From CAMDKS01 sp964402975 (GTDB lineage: Bacteria > Bdellovibrionota_B > Oligoflexia > Oligoflexales > RGVZ01): a DNA stretch of 64,000 nt. This document shows, piece after piece, positions 37,353 to 46,312 of this stretch. Position 1 is the stretch's first letter. Each line of letters opens with the position of its first letter. Position numbers and translations under genes: made by a program. The notes below the pieces were generated by a model. That model saw only the letters and a program-made list of their open reading frames with translations, had not been told where the DNA came from and made no database searches. The stretch spans positions 248,001 to 312,000 of the forward strand of contig CAYOEM010000002.1 in the NCBI GenBank assembly GCA_964402975.1, in the 5' to 3' direction.

Positions 37353-38089
37353 TTGTAACCTACTCCGCGAACGGTTTGGATAAACTCGGCATCATCTTCT
37401 AATTTCTTACGGACTGCTCGCACATGCACGTCCACGTTACGATCGATTACGTATGTATCAGCCCCAGAGATCTTCTCCAGTATTTGGTCTCTGGTGAAGA
37501 CCCGGCCAGGCTTACTGATCAAAGTTTTAAGAAGATTAAATTCAGCAAGCGTTAAAACCAGAGGTTTGCCCCGACTGAAAGCAAGGTGTTTTTCCGTATC
37601 GATTTCGATAGGTCCAGCCTTCATCAATTCAACCGACGACGACGGCGTTTTGTCAGTGGCTGTAGCTGCCGCCCTGCCATCATCTTTGGTGCGTCTCAGG
37701 ACCGCGCGAATTCGGGCGGTCAACTCCTTAGGGCTAAAAGGCTTCATGACATAATCGTCAGCACCGAGCTCAAGACCAAGAACAATATCTGTCTCCTCGC
37801 CCTTTGCCGTCAGCATCACAACAGGAGTCTGTTTCAGGGCAGCGGAGGATGACTCCCTCATTTTTCTCAACGCCGTAAGCCCATCACATACGGGCATCAT
37901 GATATCCATTAAAATCAAGTCAGGCGTCTGACTCATGGCGAGCTCCAACCCTTCTTGACCGTTTTTTGCGACCCGGGTTTTAAACCCTTCCCTCTCGAGA
38001 TTGAATTGAATCAACTCGCGGATGTCAGCTTCGTCTTCAACAATTAATATATCGCCAGGAATCGGCAAACTTGCGGATGCTTCGAACAT
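37337..38089 (-). CDS. phoB: Phosphate-regulon response regulator PhoB
   Basis: 250 residues from ATG 38089 behind GGAGG; a GTG at 38107 would place the ribosome site inside the gene. Receiver domain with Asp62 (LILMDIMMP), Lys in MKPFSPKEL, then a Ser/Ala linker and an OmpR-type winged helix (LAEFNLLKTLISKPGRVFTRDQILEKI...VDVHVRAVRKKL...RGVGYK). It activates pst and other phosphate-starvation genes once phosphorylated by PhoR. Confidence 0.95.
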   Translation of the reverse strand: MFEASASLPIPGDILIVEDEADIRELIQFNLEREGFKTRVAKNGQEGLELAMSQTPDLILMDIMMPVCDGLTALRKMRESSSAALKQTPVVMLTAKGEETDIVLGLELGADDYVMKPFSPKELTARIRAVLRRTKDDGRAAATATDKTPSSSVELMKAGPIEIDTEKHLAFSRGKPLVLTLAEFNLLKTLISKPGRVFTRDQILEKISGADTYVIDRNVDVHVRAVRKKLEDDAEFIQTVRGVGYKCRDL

Positions 38090-38114
38090 GAACCCTCCCG
38101 TACGCACGTTTAGG

Positions 38115-38127
38115 TCATCATTGATGA
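38115..38127. promoter_or_regulatory. Perfect palindrome upstream of phoB
   Basis: TCATCA-T-TGATGA lies 26 bp before the phoB start codon in the phoB-pstS divergent region. It may be an operator or leader hairpin. I did not find a convincing pho box (tandem CTGTCAT-like repeats) in this 206-bp region. Confidence 0.3.
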
Positions 38128-38295
38128 ATCAGTAAGTAATTTAAAACCTTATATATTTCAAGAATAAATAGGCCTCTTTAACGAGAATTTTAATGGGATT
38201 TATAAGATCTTTACATAAAATGACTCGTCTCGGGGCACTGCCCAAGGGTATAAGGTTTGATGGGCCAAAACCACGCTTTTGGGGAGGGTTTTCTT

Positions 38296-39258
38296 ATGAA
38301 ATTTAGACTGTTAGCATATTCGCTCACCAACCTTGTCGTCGTCATCTTGGGTCCCTCTCAGCGATTTCTTCATGCAGCCCCACTCAATGGCGCCGTCCGA
38401 GTTGATGGTTCTAGCACCGTATTCCCAATAAGTGAGGCAGTGGCCGAGGATTTTGGTGCCATGCATAAATCGGTTCGGGTGACGGTGGGAACCTCCGGTA
38501 CAGGGGGTGGCTTCAAAAAATTCTGTGCCGGTGAAATCGACGTCAATAATGCCTCGAGGCAAATTCGAGACAGTGAGCTTGAGCAGTGCCGAAAAAACAA
38601 AATAACATTTATCGAGCTCCCCGTGGCGATCGACGGATTAACCGTCGTGGTGCATCCATCAAATAATTTTATTTCAAAAATCAGCTATAAGGACCTCAAG
38701 AAAATCTGGGAACCAAACTCAAAGGTAAAATTATGGTCTGATGTGAACGAATCCTGGCCAAAGGAAAAAATTCAGCTATTCGGCCCTGGCCCTGATAGCG
38801 GCACTTTTGACTACTTCACAGAAGACGTTGTCGGCAAAGCAAAGTCCTGCCGCACTGACTACACAGCATCAGAAGATGACAACATGCTTATCAAAGGCGT
38901 GGCGGCAAGTCACTTTTCGCTTGGGTATTTTGGGCATGGCTATTACATGTCAAATAAAAATAAAGTCAAAGCTCTCCAGATCGACAGTGGAAAAGGCCCC
39001 GTTGATCCCACTGACGCCAATATTGCGAGTGGGTCATACCCATTATCCCGCCAGCTTTTTATTTACGTGAGTGTTGCTTCAGCAGCGAAACCTCAGGTTG
39101 ACGGCTTTGTGAATTATTATCTTGAAAACGCCAAAAGATTCGCGTCCGAAACCGGTTATCTTCCCCTGAGTGATGCTGACTACAAAACTGCGGGTGATCG
39201 CTACGCCAAGAAAGCCCAAGGCACCTCGACAGTAAAAAACAAGCCCTCCAAATCATAA
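38296..39258 (+). CDS. pstS: Phosphate ABC transporter substrate-binding protein PstS
   Basis: 320 residues from ATG 38296, placed behind GGGGAGGG. Sec signal peptide ending around FLHAAPL. Phosphate-contact loops are VDGSSTVFPISEAVAEDF, VGTSGTGGGFKKFC and GPDSGTFDYF. It captures phosphate in the periplasm for PstCAB. First gene of pstSCAB, divergent from phoB. Confidence 0.95.
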   Translation: MKFRLLAYSLTNLVVVILGPSQRFLHAAPLNGAVRVDGSSTVFPISEAVAEDFGAMHKSVRVTVGTSGTGGGFKKFCAGEIDVNNASRQIRDSELEQCRKNKITFIELPVAIDGLTVVVHPSNNFISKISYKDLKKIWEPNSKVKLWSDVNESWPKEKIQLFGPGPDSGTFDYFTEDVVGKAKSCRTDYTASEDDNMLIKGVAASHFSLGYFGHGYYMSNKNKVKALQIDSGKGPVDPTDANIASGSYPLSRQLFIYVSVASAAKPQVDGFVNYYLENAKRFASETGYLPLSDADYKTAGDRYAKKAQGTSTVKNKPSKS

Positions 39259-39280
39259 CGATACAAGGGATTTTCGGACT

Positions 39281-40276
39281 TTGACCAGAAACGACATCCA
39301 TCCGAACGGGCACACGCGCCCAAGTGAAGGACACCTAGCAACGATGCCTTTAAGCACAATGCCGCAGGCTGGCGAGGTAAATATTCAGGCGATTTTGCGT
39401 GTCAATTGGGGCGAATTCTTAATCGTTCGATTCTTCCAATTGTGCGCCTGGATTTCGGTTGTGACGTCGTTTGCTATTATTTTGATATTGACGCTGGAAT
39501 CATCTGCGTTTTTCAAAACCGTACCTTTTTGGGATTACCTGACTGGGGCAAATTGGTCACCGCTCATCGAGCCGAGGTCTTTTGGAGTTCTACCGTTAAT
39601 CTGTGGCACCGCTGTGGTATCCCTAGGCGCTTGTCTGATCGCAGTACCCATTGGGCTAGCCAGTGCAATTTATCTGGCTGAATACGCATCACCATTTTCT
39701 CGCAGAGTTATAAAGCCCACCGTCGAACTACTAGCCGGCATTCCATCCGTGGTCTATGGCTATTTTGCCGTGACCACCATCACGCCCATGCTTCAACGTT
39801 TTTTTCCTTCAACGGAAGTCTTTAATGCTGCTAGCGCGGCTATTGTTCTTGGCATCATGGTACTCCCTATGATTACAACCCTCTGTGACGACGCCATTCG
39901 CGCAACACCCAGATCTATCCATGAGGGCGCTTTTGCACTTGCAGCGACGAAATCGGAAGTCACTATTGGCATCCTGGTGCCCTCGGCTATGAGTGCGATT
40001 ATGGCTAGCTTCATTTTGGGTTTTTCTAGAGCTATTGGTGAAACAATGGCCGTCGCGCTCGCAGCTGGCAGCACTCCCACGATGGGAATGAACCCCCTAA
40101 CCAGCATGCAGACCATGACCGGCTATATCGTGCAGGTCGCTATGGGTGATGTACCTCACGGCACGATCGAATATCAATCCATCTTCGCCGTAGCTGCAAC
40201 CCTATTTGTCATGACTCTCTTATTGAATATCGTCAGCCAGTATATTGTGCGCCGGTTCGCGCGAAGTTGGGAATGA
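39281..40276 (+). CDS. pstC: Phosphate ABC transporter permease PstC
   Basis: 331 residues from TTG 39281; ATG 39344 with AGGA upstream is a good alternative. About six membrane segments; the permease loop is EGAFALAATKSEVTIGILVPSAMSAI and the family motif RAIGETMAVALAAGS is present. With PstA it forms the inner-membrane phosphate channel. It overlaps pstA by 4 bp (ATGA). Confidence 0.93.
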   Translation: MTRNDIHPNGHTRPSEGHLATMPLSTMPQAGEVNIQAILRVNWGEFLIVRFFQLCAWISVVTSFAIILILTLESSAFFKTVPFWDYLTGANWSPLIEPRSFGVLPLICGTAVVSLGACLIAVPIGLASAIYLAEYASPFSRRVIKPTVELLAGIPSVVYGYFAVTTITPMLQRFFPSTEVFNAASAAIVLGIMVLPMITTLCDDAIRATPRSIHEGAFALAATKSEVTIGILVPSAMSAIMASFILGFSRAIGETMAVALAAGSTPTMGMNPLTSMQTMTGYIVQVAMGDVPHGTIEYQSIFAVAATLFVMTLLLNIVSQYIVRRFARSWE

Positions 40277-41208
40277 AAAGAGCTATGAGGTCCTCTGAAC
40301 CACAAAAAACTGCCGCACTGACCCAAACGACTGAGTTGGACTCACAATTCATCGATAATCTCACCCGGAGACGTCTTCAAGCCAAGCTCTTTCACGGCAT
40401 GATTTTATTGGCAACAGCTGCAGTGGTCACCATTTTGGTTCTTTTGCTCTTAAAAATCTGGCATGACGGGCAGGCCTACCTCAATTTGGATTTCCTAAAA
40501 AACTTCCCGAGTCGGGTCGCCTCGCGAGCTGGCATCGCCAGCGCACTGGCAGGCAGTATGGCTATCATCGCTATGACGGCCATGATATCGGTAGTGCTCG
40601 GCATCGGTGCAGCCCTATATCTCGAGGAACTTGCCCCTAAAACAAGGGCCGGACGATTCATTGAAATGAATATTGCCAATCTCTGCGGCGTTCCGTCTTT
40701 AGTTTATGGAATACTCGGGCTGGCCGTTTTCGTCAGGTTCTTCGGCTTCGGTAGAAGTATTTTAGCGGCTGGTTTTACCCTTGCTATCATGATCTTGCCA
40801 ATTATCATCATCGCAAGCCGCGAAAGTTTGAAGTCTGTGCCAAATGGCATCCGCATGGCTGCACTCGCTCTGGGTGCTACTCGTTGGCAAACGACCTGGC
40901 ATCACATCCTGCCGGCTGCAGCACCAGGTATATTGACCGGCATCATACTTGCGCTGAGCCGCGCACTTGGTGAGGCAGCACCGCTGATACTAGTTGGTGG
41001 CGTGACTTACATTGCATTTCTGCCAGAGTCTGCCTACGACTCATTCACCACACTTCCTATCCAAATTTTCAACTGGGCTGGGAGGCCACAGGAAGAATTT
41101 CATGGTATCGCCGCAGCTGCTATTATCGTCCTGATGGGGCTTGTTTTAATGACCAACGCATTCGCGATTTTGATTCGTTCCCGAATGGAACGAAAGCATC
41201 GGTGGTAG
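40273..41208 (+). CDS. pstA: Phosphate ABC transporter permease PstA
   Basis: 311 residues from ATG 40273, in ATGA overlap with the pstC stop; a TTG at 40267 is also in frame. Six membrane segments; loop AALALGATRWQTTWHHILPAAAPGI and RALGEAAPLILVGG are typical of PstA. Overlaps pstB by 7 bp. Confidence 0.94.
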   Translation: MKRAMRSSEPQKTAALTQTTELDSQFIDNLTRRRLQAKLFHGMILLATAAVVTILVLLLLKIWHDGQAYLNLDFLKNFPSRVASRAGIASALAGSMAIIAMTAMISVVLGIGAALYLEELAPKTRAGRFIEMNIANLCGVPSLVYGILGLAVFVRFFGFGRSILAAGFTLAIMILPIIIIASRESLKSVPNGIRMAALALGATRWQTTWHHILPAAAPGILTGIILALSRALGEAAPLILVGGVTYIAFLPESAYDSFTTLPIQIFNWAGRPQEEFHGIAAAAIIVLMGLVLMTNAFAILIRSRMERKHRW

Positions 41209-41957
41209 CCATGGTACTCTCTGCGAAAGACGTCACGCTTGCTTACGGCGAAAAAAGAATCGTCAAAAACGTCTCGCTTGACGTCGGCGCGGCGACAGTT
41301 ACGGCCTTGATTGGACCGTCCGGCTGCGGCAAGAGCACGTTGCTTCGAACATTTAACCGAATGAATGATTTTGTGCCTGAATTCCGACTTGTTTCAGGAC
41401 AAGTGATGTACCGAGAGCTAGACGTGTATTCGTCAAAAGTGGACCCTGTCTACATCCGCCGCCGAGTGGGTATGGTTTTTCAAAAGCCAAACCCATTTCC
41501 GTCAACAATTTATAAAAACATTACATGGGGCCCATCGATAAATGGATTTGTGGGTGACTATGATCAATTGGTGGAAAGTTCCCTCCGCCGTGCCGCGTTA
41601 TGGGACGAGGTCAAAGATAAGCTGAACTCTTCTGGCCTTGCTCTGTCCGGGGGCCAACAACAGCGCCTTTGCATCGCTCGGGCGATTGCCATGGACCCGG
41701 ACGTCATTCTTATGGATGAACCATGCTCGGCACTCGACCCTGCATCAACAGCGCGTATTGAAGAGCTGATCAAGGAGCTTAGTGAGCGCTACTCTATTCT
41801 AATTGTCACACATAACATGCAGCAGGCCGCCCGCATATCTGATCACACGGCTTTTATGTTTCAAGGTGAAATGGTCGAGTATGCCGCTACAAAGCAGATA
41901 TTCAACACACCCAAACAAAAACTGACCGAAGACTATATTATGGGCCGATTTGGCTAA
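41202..41957 (+). CDS. pstB: Phosphate ABC transporter ATP-binding protein PstB
   Basis: 251 residues starting at GTG 41202 or ATG 41211. Walker A GPSGCGKST, the PstB-specific VGMVFQKPNPFP, signature LSGGQQQRLCIARAIAMDPD and Walker B ILMDEPCSALDP are intact. Powers PstCA. phoU, which usually follows, is absent; an O-methyltransferase gene begins 20 bp downstream. Confidence 0.96.
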   Translation: MVAMVLSAKDVTLAYGEKRIVKNVSLDVGAATVTALIGPSGCGKSTLLRTFNRMNDFVPEFRLVSGQVMYRELDVYSSKVDPVYIRRRVGMVFQKPNPFPSTIYKNITWGPSINGFVGDYDQLVESSLRRAALWDEVKDKLNSSGLALSGGQQQRLCIARAIAMDPDVILMDEPCSALDPASTARIEELIKELSERYSILIVTHNMQQAARISDHTAFMFQGEMVEYAATKQIFNTPKQKLTEDYIMGRFG

Positions 41958-41977
41958 TTTTGGTAACGTGAGAAGCC

Positions 41978-42658
41978 ATGACAGACCCGCGCCAAAACTC
42001 TAAAAATCTATTCCAGCCAGCTGATGTCATGAGCTACATCAAACACCACAGTCGCGATGCTCACCCACAGCTAGAAAACATTAGGCGTGACTGCGAGCAG
42101 CACCCTTGGAGCTTCATGCTATCCACCAAAGATCAGGCAGCGTTTCTTTACACGATGGCAAAAGTCTCGGGCGCGACCCGGATTTTAGAGATTGGCGCTT
42201 ACTATGGCCATAGCACTCTGGCCCTCGCGTCAGCACTGCCAATGGATGGTAAAATCATCTCCATTGAACACAATCCAAAGTTTGCGCAAAAGGTCGCCGA
42301 GCACATGCGACTTGCTGGCCTTGAGTCCCGGCTTGAGTTAATCATTGGTGAAGCCAGAGTCAAACTTCCTGAACTAGATGCGACCGTTAAGGCTGAGAGT
42401 TTTGACATCATGTTTGTTGACGCCGATAAACGCCATTCCAAAGACTATTGGGAGGCCGGCCTTCGACTAGTGCGTCCAAAAGGGTTGATCATATTTGATA
42501 ATGTCCTGGCCCGGGGGGCCGTTACATCAGACGATGACAGTCAACGATCACACGTTGAAGCTGTCAGAGTTTTCAATGAGTACGTACGAAACGACGCACG
42601 GGTTTTTTCGTTTATTGCATCAATCGCCGATGGCATGCTAGTCGCGACGAAGATTTAA
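41978..42658 (+). CDS. SAM-dependent O-methyltransferase (CCoAOMT-like, family 3)
   Basis: 226 residues. SAM motif ILEIGAYYGHSTLALA, then SIEHNPKFAQ, the metal-binding FVDADKRH and DNVLARGAV are the family-3 O-methyltransferase signature, with the divalent-metal Asp/Asn residues kept. Substrate is unknown; bacterial relatives methylate catechols, tRNA uridines (TrmR type) or others. Lies in the usual place of phoU at the end of the pst operon. Confidence 0.88.
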   Translation: MTDPRQNSKNLFQPADVMSYIKHHSRDAHPQLENIRRDCEQHPWSFMLSTKDQAAFLYTMAKVSGATRILEIGAYYGHSTLALASALPMDGKIISIEHNPKFAQKVAEHMRLAGLESRLELIIGEARVKLPELDATVKAESFDIMFVDADKRHSKDYWEAGLRLVRPKGLIIFDNVLARGAVTSDDDSQRSHVEAVRVFNEYVRNDARVFSFIASIADGMLVATKI

Positions 42659-42665
42659 ACATCCA

Positions 42666-42715
42666 ATGCGCCCTTTAATAGCGCATCTCAATTGACAACC
42701 CCGCCTCAAAGCGGG
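42666..42715 (+). other. Two adjacent small hairpins downstream of the pst unit
   Basis: ATGCGC (42666-42671) with GCGCAT (42681-42686), then CCCGC (42700-42704) with GCGGG (42711-42715). Neither has a T tract. A TTGACA between them (42692-42697) could be a -35 element of the next gene. Confidence 0.35.
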
Positions 42716-42740
42716 AAAATCAGAGGGGAGTGCTCGATTC

Positions 42741-42806
42741 ATGCGTCGACAGATGCCACGGTTTTACTTTGGAGTTTTGAATGGCTCGGAGACTAAAAGG
42801 ACTTGA
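42741..42806 (+). CDS. Possible 21-codon leader ORF overlapping the next start
   Basis: An ATG at 42741 behind AGGGGAG opens a 21-codon frame ending at TGA 42804-42806, overlapping the start of the carbonic-anhydrase-like gene by 26 bp in another frame. It has a better ribosome site than many genes here, but is too short to rule out chance. Confidence 0.2.
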   Translation: MRRQMPRFYFGVLNGSETKRT

Positions 42807-43719
42807 TCAAATCACTGCCTGGTTTGGCGGCATTGCTCTAGCCACAGGCATCATGACAGCTGTCTGGTACGGCGCCAAGTATTACTCAAGCACTAAAGCC
42901 AATGAAGAGCGCAATGCGATTGAAGCGATTTTACGTGATGTGCGTGAATCAACAAACAAGGCCCCCAGCGCTGAGCATCAACCGACAGCCGAGGCTCCAC
43001 AAATCCCTCACAAGGGCGTCCAACCTGCTGCAAAGTCACCTCTGGAAAATTACGGCTACACTGGAAACCTAGCACCATGGTACTGGGCTAATTTGAATGA
43101 AAAATGGAAGAACTGTGCCTCCAAGGCTAACCAATCACCCATCGATTTGAATGGTGCAAAACTTGATGAAAAGCTCAAGACCCTAAAGTTTTTTTATCAG
43201 CATGGCATTACGACGATCTACTTTGAGCACCAGACTGTCATGGGCAAGGTGGAAAGGGGAAGCTATCTCGAGTGGGACGGTGAGCGCTATGACCTTGAGA
43301 CTGTCTACTTTAGAACGCCGTCAGAACACCGTGTGAACTCCCTTCCCTACGAACTGGAAGCTCAGCTTGAGCATACGGCCATTGATGGCAGAAAACTGAT
43401 GGTCGCCACGCTATTGACACCGGGAAAGTCTAATGACCTTTTGGACCGAATCGCCAAGAGCATCCCTCCTCTTCCTGACGACACTCGCGAGGTTGAACGA
43501 GCAAACTGGCTCGATATTTTTCCTTTGAAAAAAACCTACTGGACTTACGTTGGCTCATCGACAACCCCACCGTGTAGTCCTAATGTAAGATGGATCGTTT
43601 TCACCCAAGAGTCTTTCACTAATAAAGACTCAATCGATCAGTTTGTCCTCAGACAAAAAGCTAACGTGCGGCCTGTTTATACGCTGGGCGAGCGGCGATT
43701 GGTCCGTAGCAACAGGTAA
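42781..43719 (+). CDS. Alpha-carbonic-anhydrase-fold protein lacking the zinc ligands
   Basis: 312 residues. An N-terminal membrane anchor (about 11-34) and Ala/Pro linker precede an alpha-CA domain: YGYTGNLAPWYWANL, QSPIDLN (118-124), TPSEHRVN (179-186) and GSSTTPPCSPNVRW are family landmarks. In active enzymes the strand before PSEH reads FHFH and a later strand EVHLVH; here they are VYFR (175-178) and EAQLEH (193-198). All three zinc histidines are thus replaced by Tyr176, Arg178 and Gln195. It should not hydrate CO2 and may act as a binding or scaffold protein in the periplasm, like eukaryotic CA-related proteins. GGAG lies 7 bp before the start. Confidence 0.88.
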   Translation: MARRLKGLDQITAWFGGIALATGIMTAVWYGAKYYSSTKANEERNAIEAILRDVRESTNKAPSAEHQPTAEAPQIPHKGVQPAAKSPLENYGYTGNLAPWYWANLNEKWKNCASKANQSPIDLNGAKLDEKLKTLKFFYQHGITTIYFEHQTVMGKVERGSYLEWDGERYDLETVYFRTPSEHRVNSLPYELEAQLEHTAIDGRKLMVATLLTPGKSNDLLDRIAKSIPPLPDDTREVERANWLDIFPLKKTYWTYVGSSTTPPCSPNVRWIVFTQESFTNKDSIDQFVLRQKANVRPVYTLGERRLVRSNR

Positions 43720-43743
43720 TTTTCAAGCCATAGCGAGTTTGTC

Positions 43744-44607
43744 ATGGGCATCATACTTTTAGTCGCGGCAGCCTCCCTTTGGGGAATGATCGGACCAGTT
43801 AGTAAAGTCATGTTCGCCGGCGGCATGTCACCTCTAGAAAGCGCATTTTGGCGAGGTTCTTTAGCCGGCGTTGCCTTCTTCATTCACTGGTTGATCAAGC
43901 GACAACCAATTCCAGCGAGCCTTAAAGATTGGGCCGGTCTTTGTGTGTTCGCCATTTTTGGCGTGGCTCTATTGGAAGGCAGCTTTGTTTTATCCGTGAG
44001 TCACGGTGGAGCAGCACTGGCATCTATTCTCCTATACAGTGCTCCGATCTGGGTGAATCTCGCCGGACTTTTCTTATTCAAGGAGACCATCCCCCCGAGG
44101 CGCTGGGGCGCACTAGCCTTAACCCTAACCGGGATCACAGGGATGTGTTTATGGGGATCATCTGTGCAATTTTCGGCGAGCGCGCTCTTTTGGGGGCTGC
44201 TCTCAGGACTCAGTTACGCGGGCTTCTACATCGCCGGGAAAATATTCTTCCAACGCCTCAGCCCAGTGGTCGTCTATATGATCTCATTTCCGCTTGCGTC
44301 AATAGTCATTCTACCGTTTTTGGCGAGTTCATCACCAGGCAGTGAGTTTGACATTTTTTCAAAGTTCAGTGTCTATTCGAACCAGACTATTCTAGCTTGT
44401 CTGTTTGTGGGAATTACGTGCACCTATCTTCCCTACCTACTTTACGGATTTGGACTTAGGCATGTGGACGCTGGACGAGCAGCCATCATCACCACCATTG
44501 AGCCGGTCGTGGCTGTCATTTTGGCAAGTGTGTTTTGGGGAGAGACGTTTTCAGTGGCCGGATACGTCTTTGCTGCACTTGTTGTTACAGGTGTTGCCAT
44601 ATCCTAA
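43744..44607 (+). CDS. EamA/DMT-family transporter
   Basis: 287 residues with about ten membrane segments arranged as two EamA repeats (WGMIGPVSK early; ITCTYLPYLLYGFGLRHVDAGRAAIITTIEPVVAVI late). The family exports amino acids, metabolites or drugs; the substrate cannot be told. It starts 24 bp after the carbonic-anhydrase-like gene and may share its transcript. Confidence 0.9.
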   Translation: MGIILLVAAASLWGMIGPVSKVMFAGGMSPLESAFWRGSLAGVAFFIHWLIKRQPIPASLKDWAGLCVFAIFGVALLEGSFVLSVSHGGAALASILLYSAPIWVNLAGLFLFKETIPPRRWGALALTLTGITGMCLWGSSVQFSASALFWGLLSGLSYAGFYIAGKIFFQRLSPVVVYMISFPLASIVILPFLASSSPGSEFDIFSKFSVYSNQTILACLFVGITCTYLPYLLYGFGLRHVDAGRAAIITTIEPVVAVILASVFWGETFSVAGYVFAALVVTGVAIS

Positions 44608-44615
44608 GTTTTACA

Positions 44616-45221
44616 CTAGCTCAGCGAGCGGACCTTAAACCAGCCCGTAAAACTTCGACGCTCCGCGTTTGCCTCGCTCACCTCATGGGGAAATCGCCTA
44701 GAGTCAAACACCACGATTGTTCCCATAGTTGGAGCAATAGTCACCGTCGACTGATCAACCATTTCTAAAATCAATTCCCCGCCATCCGACTTTTCCCAGT
44801 GTTCGTTCAAGTAAATAAGTAGCGTTAGTTTTCTGGCGTCATCATCACGAAACGTATCCACATGTCGCCTGTAAAAGGCTCCCGGTGGATAAATGGCAAA
44901 ATGACCCTCAAAGGTTTCAAGTCCCGCGAATAGGTCGCGGTTTAGCTGGTGACGCAGGTTATCTAATAACGTTTCTAGACGGCGTAAGCGCTGATCTTCA
45001 TTTAGATCTGACATCCACAATACGAGATCACTCCGAACACTGTCGTTTTTTTGATGCCTGTGACCTTGGCCTATTCCTGCACGTTGAAATGCTCCGGATA
45101 GAACTTGCTGATCAATCCACGAGTTCATCTCCATACAAAACGGACTAGGAAGAACTCTAGGTAGCACCGACCAGCCTTTATCAGCTAAGTCACTCACTAC
45201 AGTATCAATCCATTCATGCAT
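44616..45221 (-). CDS. 2-oxoglutarate/Fe(II) prolyl hydroxylase (bacterial PHD-like)
   Basis: 201 residues. Iron ligands His120 and Asp122 (YRRHVDTF) and His179 (FPHEV), plus Arg189 for 2-oxoglutarate (RRSFTGWF), are all present. The stretches FEGHFAIYPPGAFYRRHVD and GGELILE closely resemble the Pseudomonas prolyl hydroxylase PPHD, which modifies elongation factor Tu, and relatives of the PHD2 branch. EF-Tu is a likely but unproven substrate. Convergent with the transporter gene. Confidence 0.9.
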   Translation of the reverse strand: MHEWIDTVVSDLADKGWSVLPRVLPSPFCMEMNSWIDQQVLSGAFQRAGIGQGHRHQKNDSVRSDLVLWMSDLNEDQRLRRLETLLDNLRHQLNRDLFAGLETFEGHFAIYPPGAFYRRHVDTFRDDDARKLTLLIYLNEHWEKSDGGELILEMVDQSTVTIAPTMGTIVVFDSRRFPHEVSEANAERRSFTGWFKVRSLS

Positions 45222-45256
45222 ATTGATTTAAGCCTCGGATGACGCTGAATAACGCG

Positions 45257-46312
45257 TCAGTGGGCTATGTTTACCAAAGCATCCCCATGACCCACAACAG
45301 GATTACGTGTAATTCCCACGATGACGCCTGCTTTGGGCGATCTAACGACCGCCATACCCTCTCCGAACGCATCGGCAATGAATCCTAGAAATTGATCCCG
45401 CTCCACGTCTTGCCCAGGAATCACATGGGCGCGAAAAAGTCCGCCGCGCGTGGCGCGCACCCATTTATGCTTGTCAAATATTCTGGAGTTTTCATGTCGT
45501 AGTCGTTTTGTTTTTCGAATGTGGACATCCCGAGCCGACACCATGTCCAAATGATGCATCACGCCTAGAACTCCGTGTAGCCCCGTCTCGATCGCATCTT
45601 TATCAAATCTCGATGCATCCCCTGCCTCGTAAACCATACTTGTGATGCCGCACATAGCTGCCGCCATACGCAAGGACCCATCACGCTCAGCGGCATGAAT
45701 AATAAACGGAGCACCAAAGGCCTTGGCTAGTTCAACGATATCCGGGCTCGAAAGACTTGCGCGAATTTGTGGTGAGTTACTGCGATGGGCACTCGCCGAG
45801 TGAATGTCGATAAGGTGCGAGCATTGCTTGATGACTTGCTCCATCAATGCAAATGCAATCCGAGAAGCTTGACTACCGTTTTTACTGCCAGGAAATACGC
45901 GATTTAAATCCCGGCGATCAGGAAGATAGCGGCTTTGATTTAAAAAGGCCGGCACATTGACAATCGGAATGGCCACGAGAGCGCCGGTAATCATATTGGG
46001 CGAGAGCAGCGGAATCAGTTGACGAATAATTTCAATACCGTTTAGTTCGTCACCATGCACCGTACTCGTTAAGGCCAGCACGGGCCCAGGCTCATCGCCG
46101 ACGATAACCTCAACCGGCATCGTCAGGGCACCTTGGGTTGCCAGCATGGTGATAGGTATCTCAATGCGCTTTTGTTCGCCTCTGCCAATAAACATACCGC
46201 CGATTGACAACCCATCATCTTTGGGTCGGCTTGCGGTTTTTGACGTTGATGTTTGACGCTGACGGTTTGGCAACACGCACTCCAACAAAAAATCTTTTTC
46301 TCTTTCACCCAC
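45257..46312 (-). CDS. AstE/aspartoacylase-family zinc deacylase paired with rimK
   Basis: 351 residues from GTG 46312 overlapping the rimK stop by 8 bp. Zinc motif VHGDELNGIE (His, Glu) and later LIDIHSASAHRSNSPQ (His) follow M14-like AstE/AspA folds. The C-terminal lipoyl-like beta domain (RGGLFRAHVIPGQDVERDQ) is typical for this subfamily. It is commonly found next to RimK-type ligases and may trim or recycle glutamylated products; the substrate is unknown. Confidence 0.87.
   Translation of the reverse strand: MGEREKDFLLECVLPNRQRQTSTSKTASRPKDDGLSIGGMFIGRGEQKRIEIPITMLATQGALTMPVEVIVGDEPGPVLALTSTVHGDELNGIEIIRQLIPLLSPNMITGALVAIPIVNVPAFLNQSRYLPDRRDLNRVFPGSKNGSQASRIAFALMEQVIKQCSHLIDIHSASAHRSNSPQIRASLSSPDIVELAKAFGAPFIIHAAERDGSLRMAAAMCGITSMVYEAGDASRFDKDAIETGLHGVLGVMHHLDMVSARDVHIRKTKRLRHENSRIFDKHKWVRATRGGLFRAHVIPGQDVERDQFLGFIADAFGEGMAVVRSPKAGVIVGITRNPVVGHGDALVNIAH

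Noticed and set aside
38180..38235. Possible pho box (CTTTACATAAAATGAC) upstream of pstS
   Set aside because: It matches the CTGTCAT direct repeat at too few positions to support a PhoB site.
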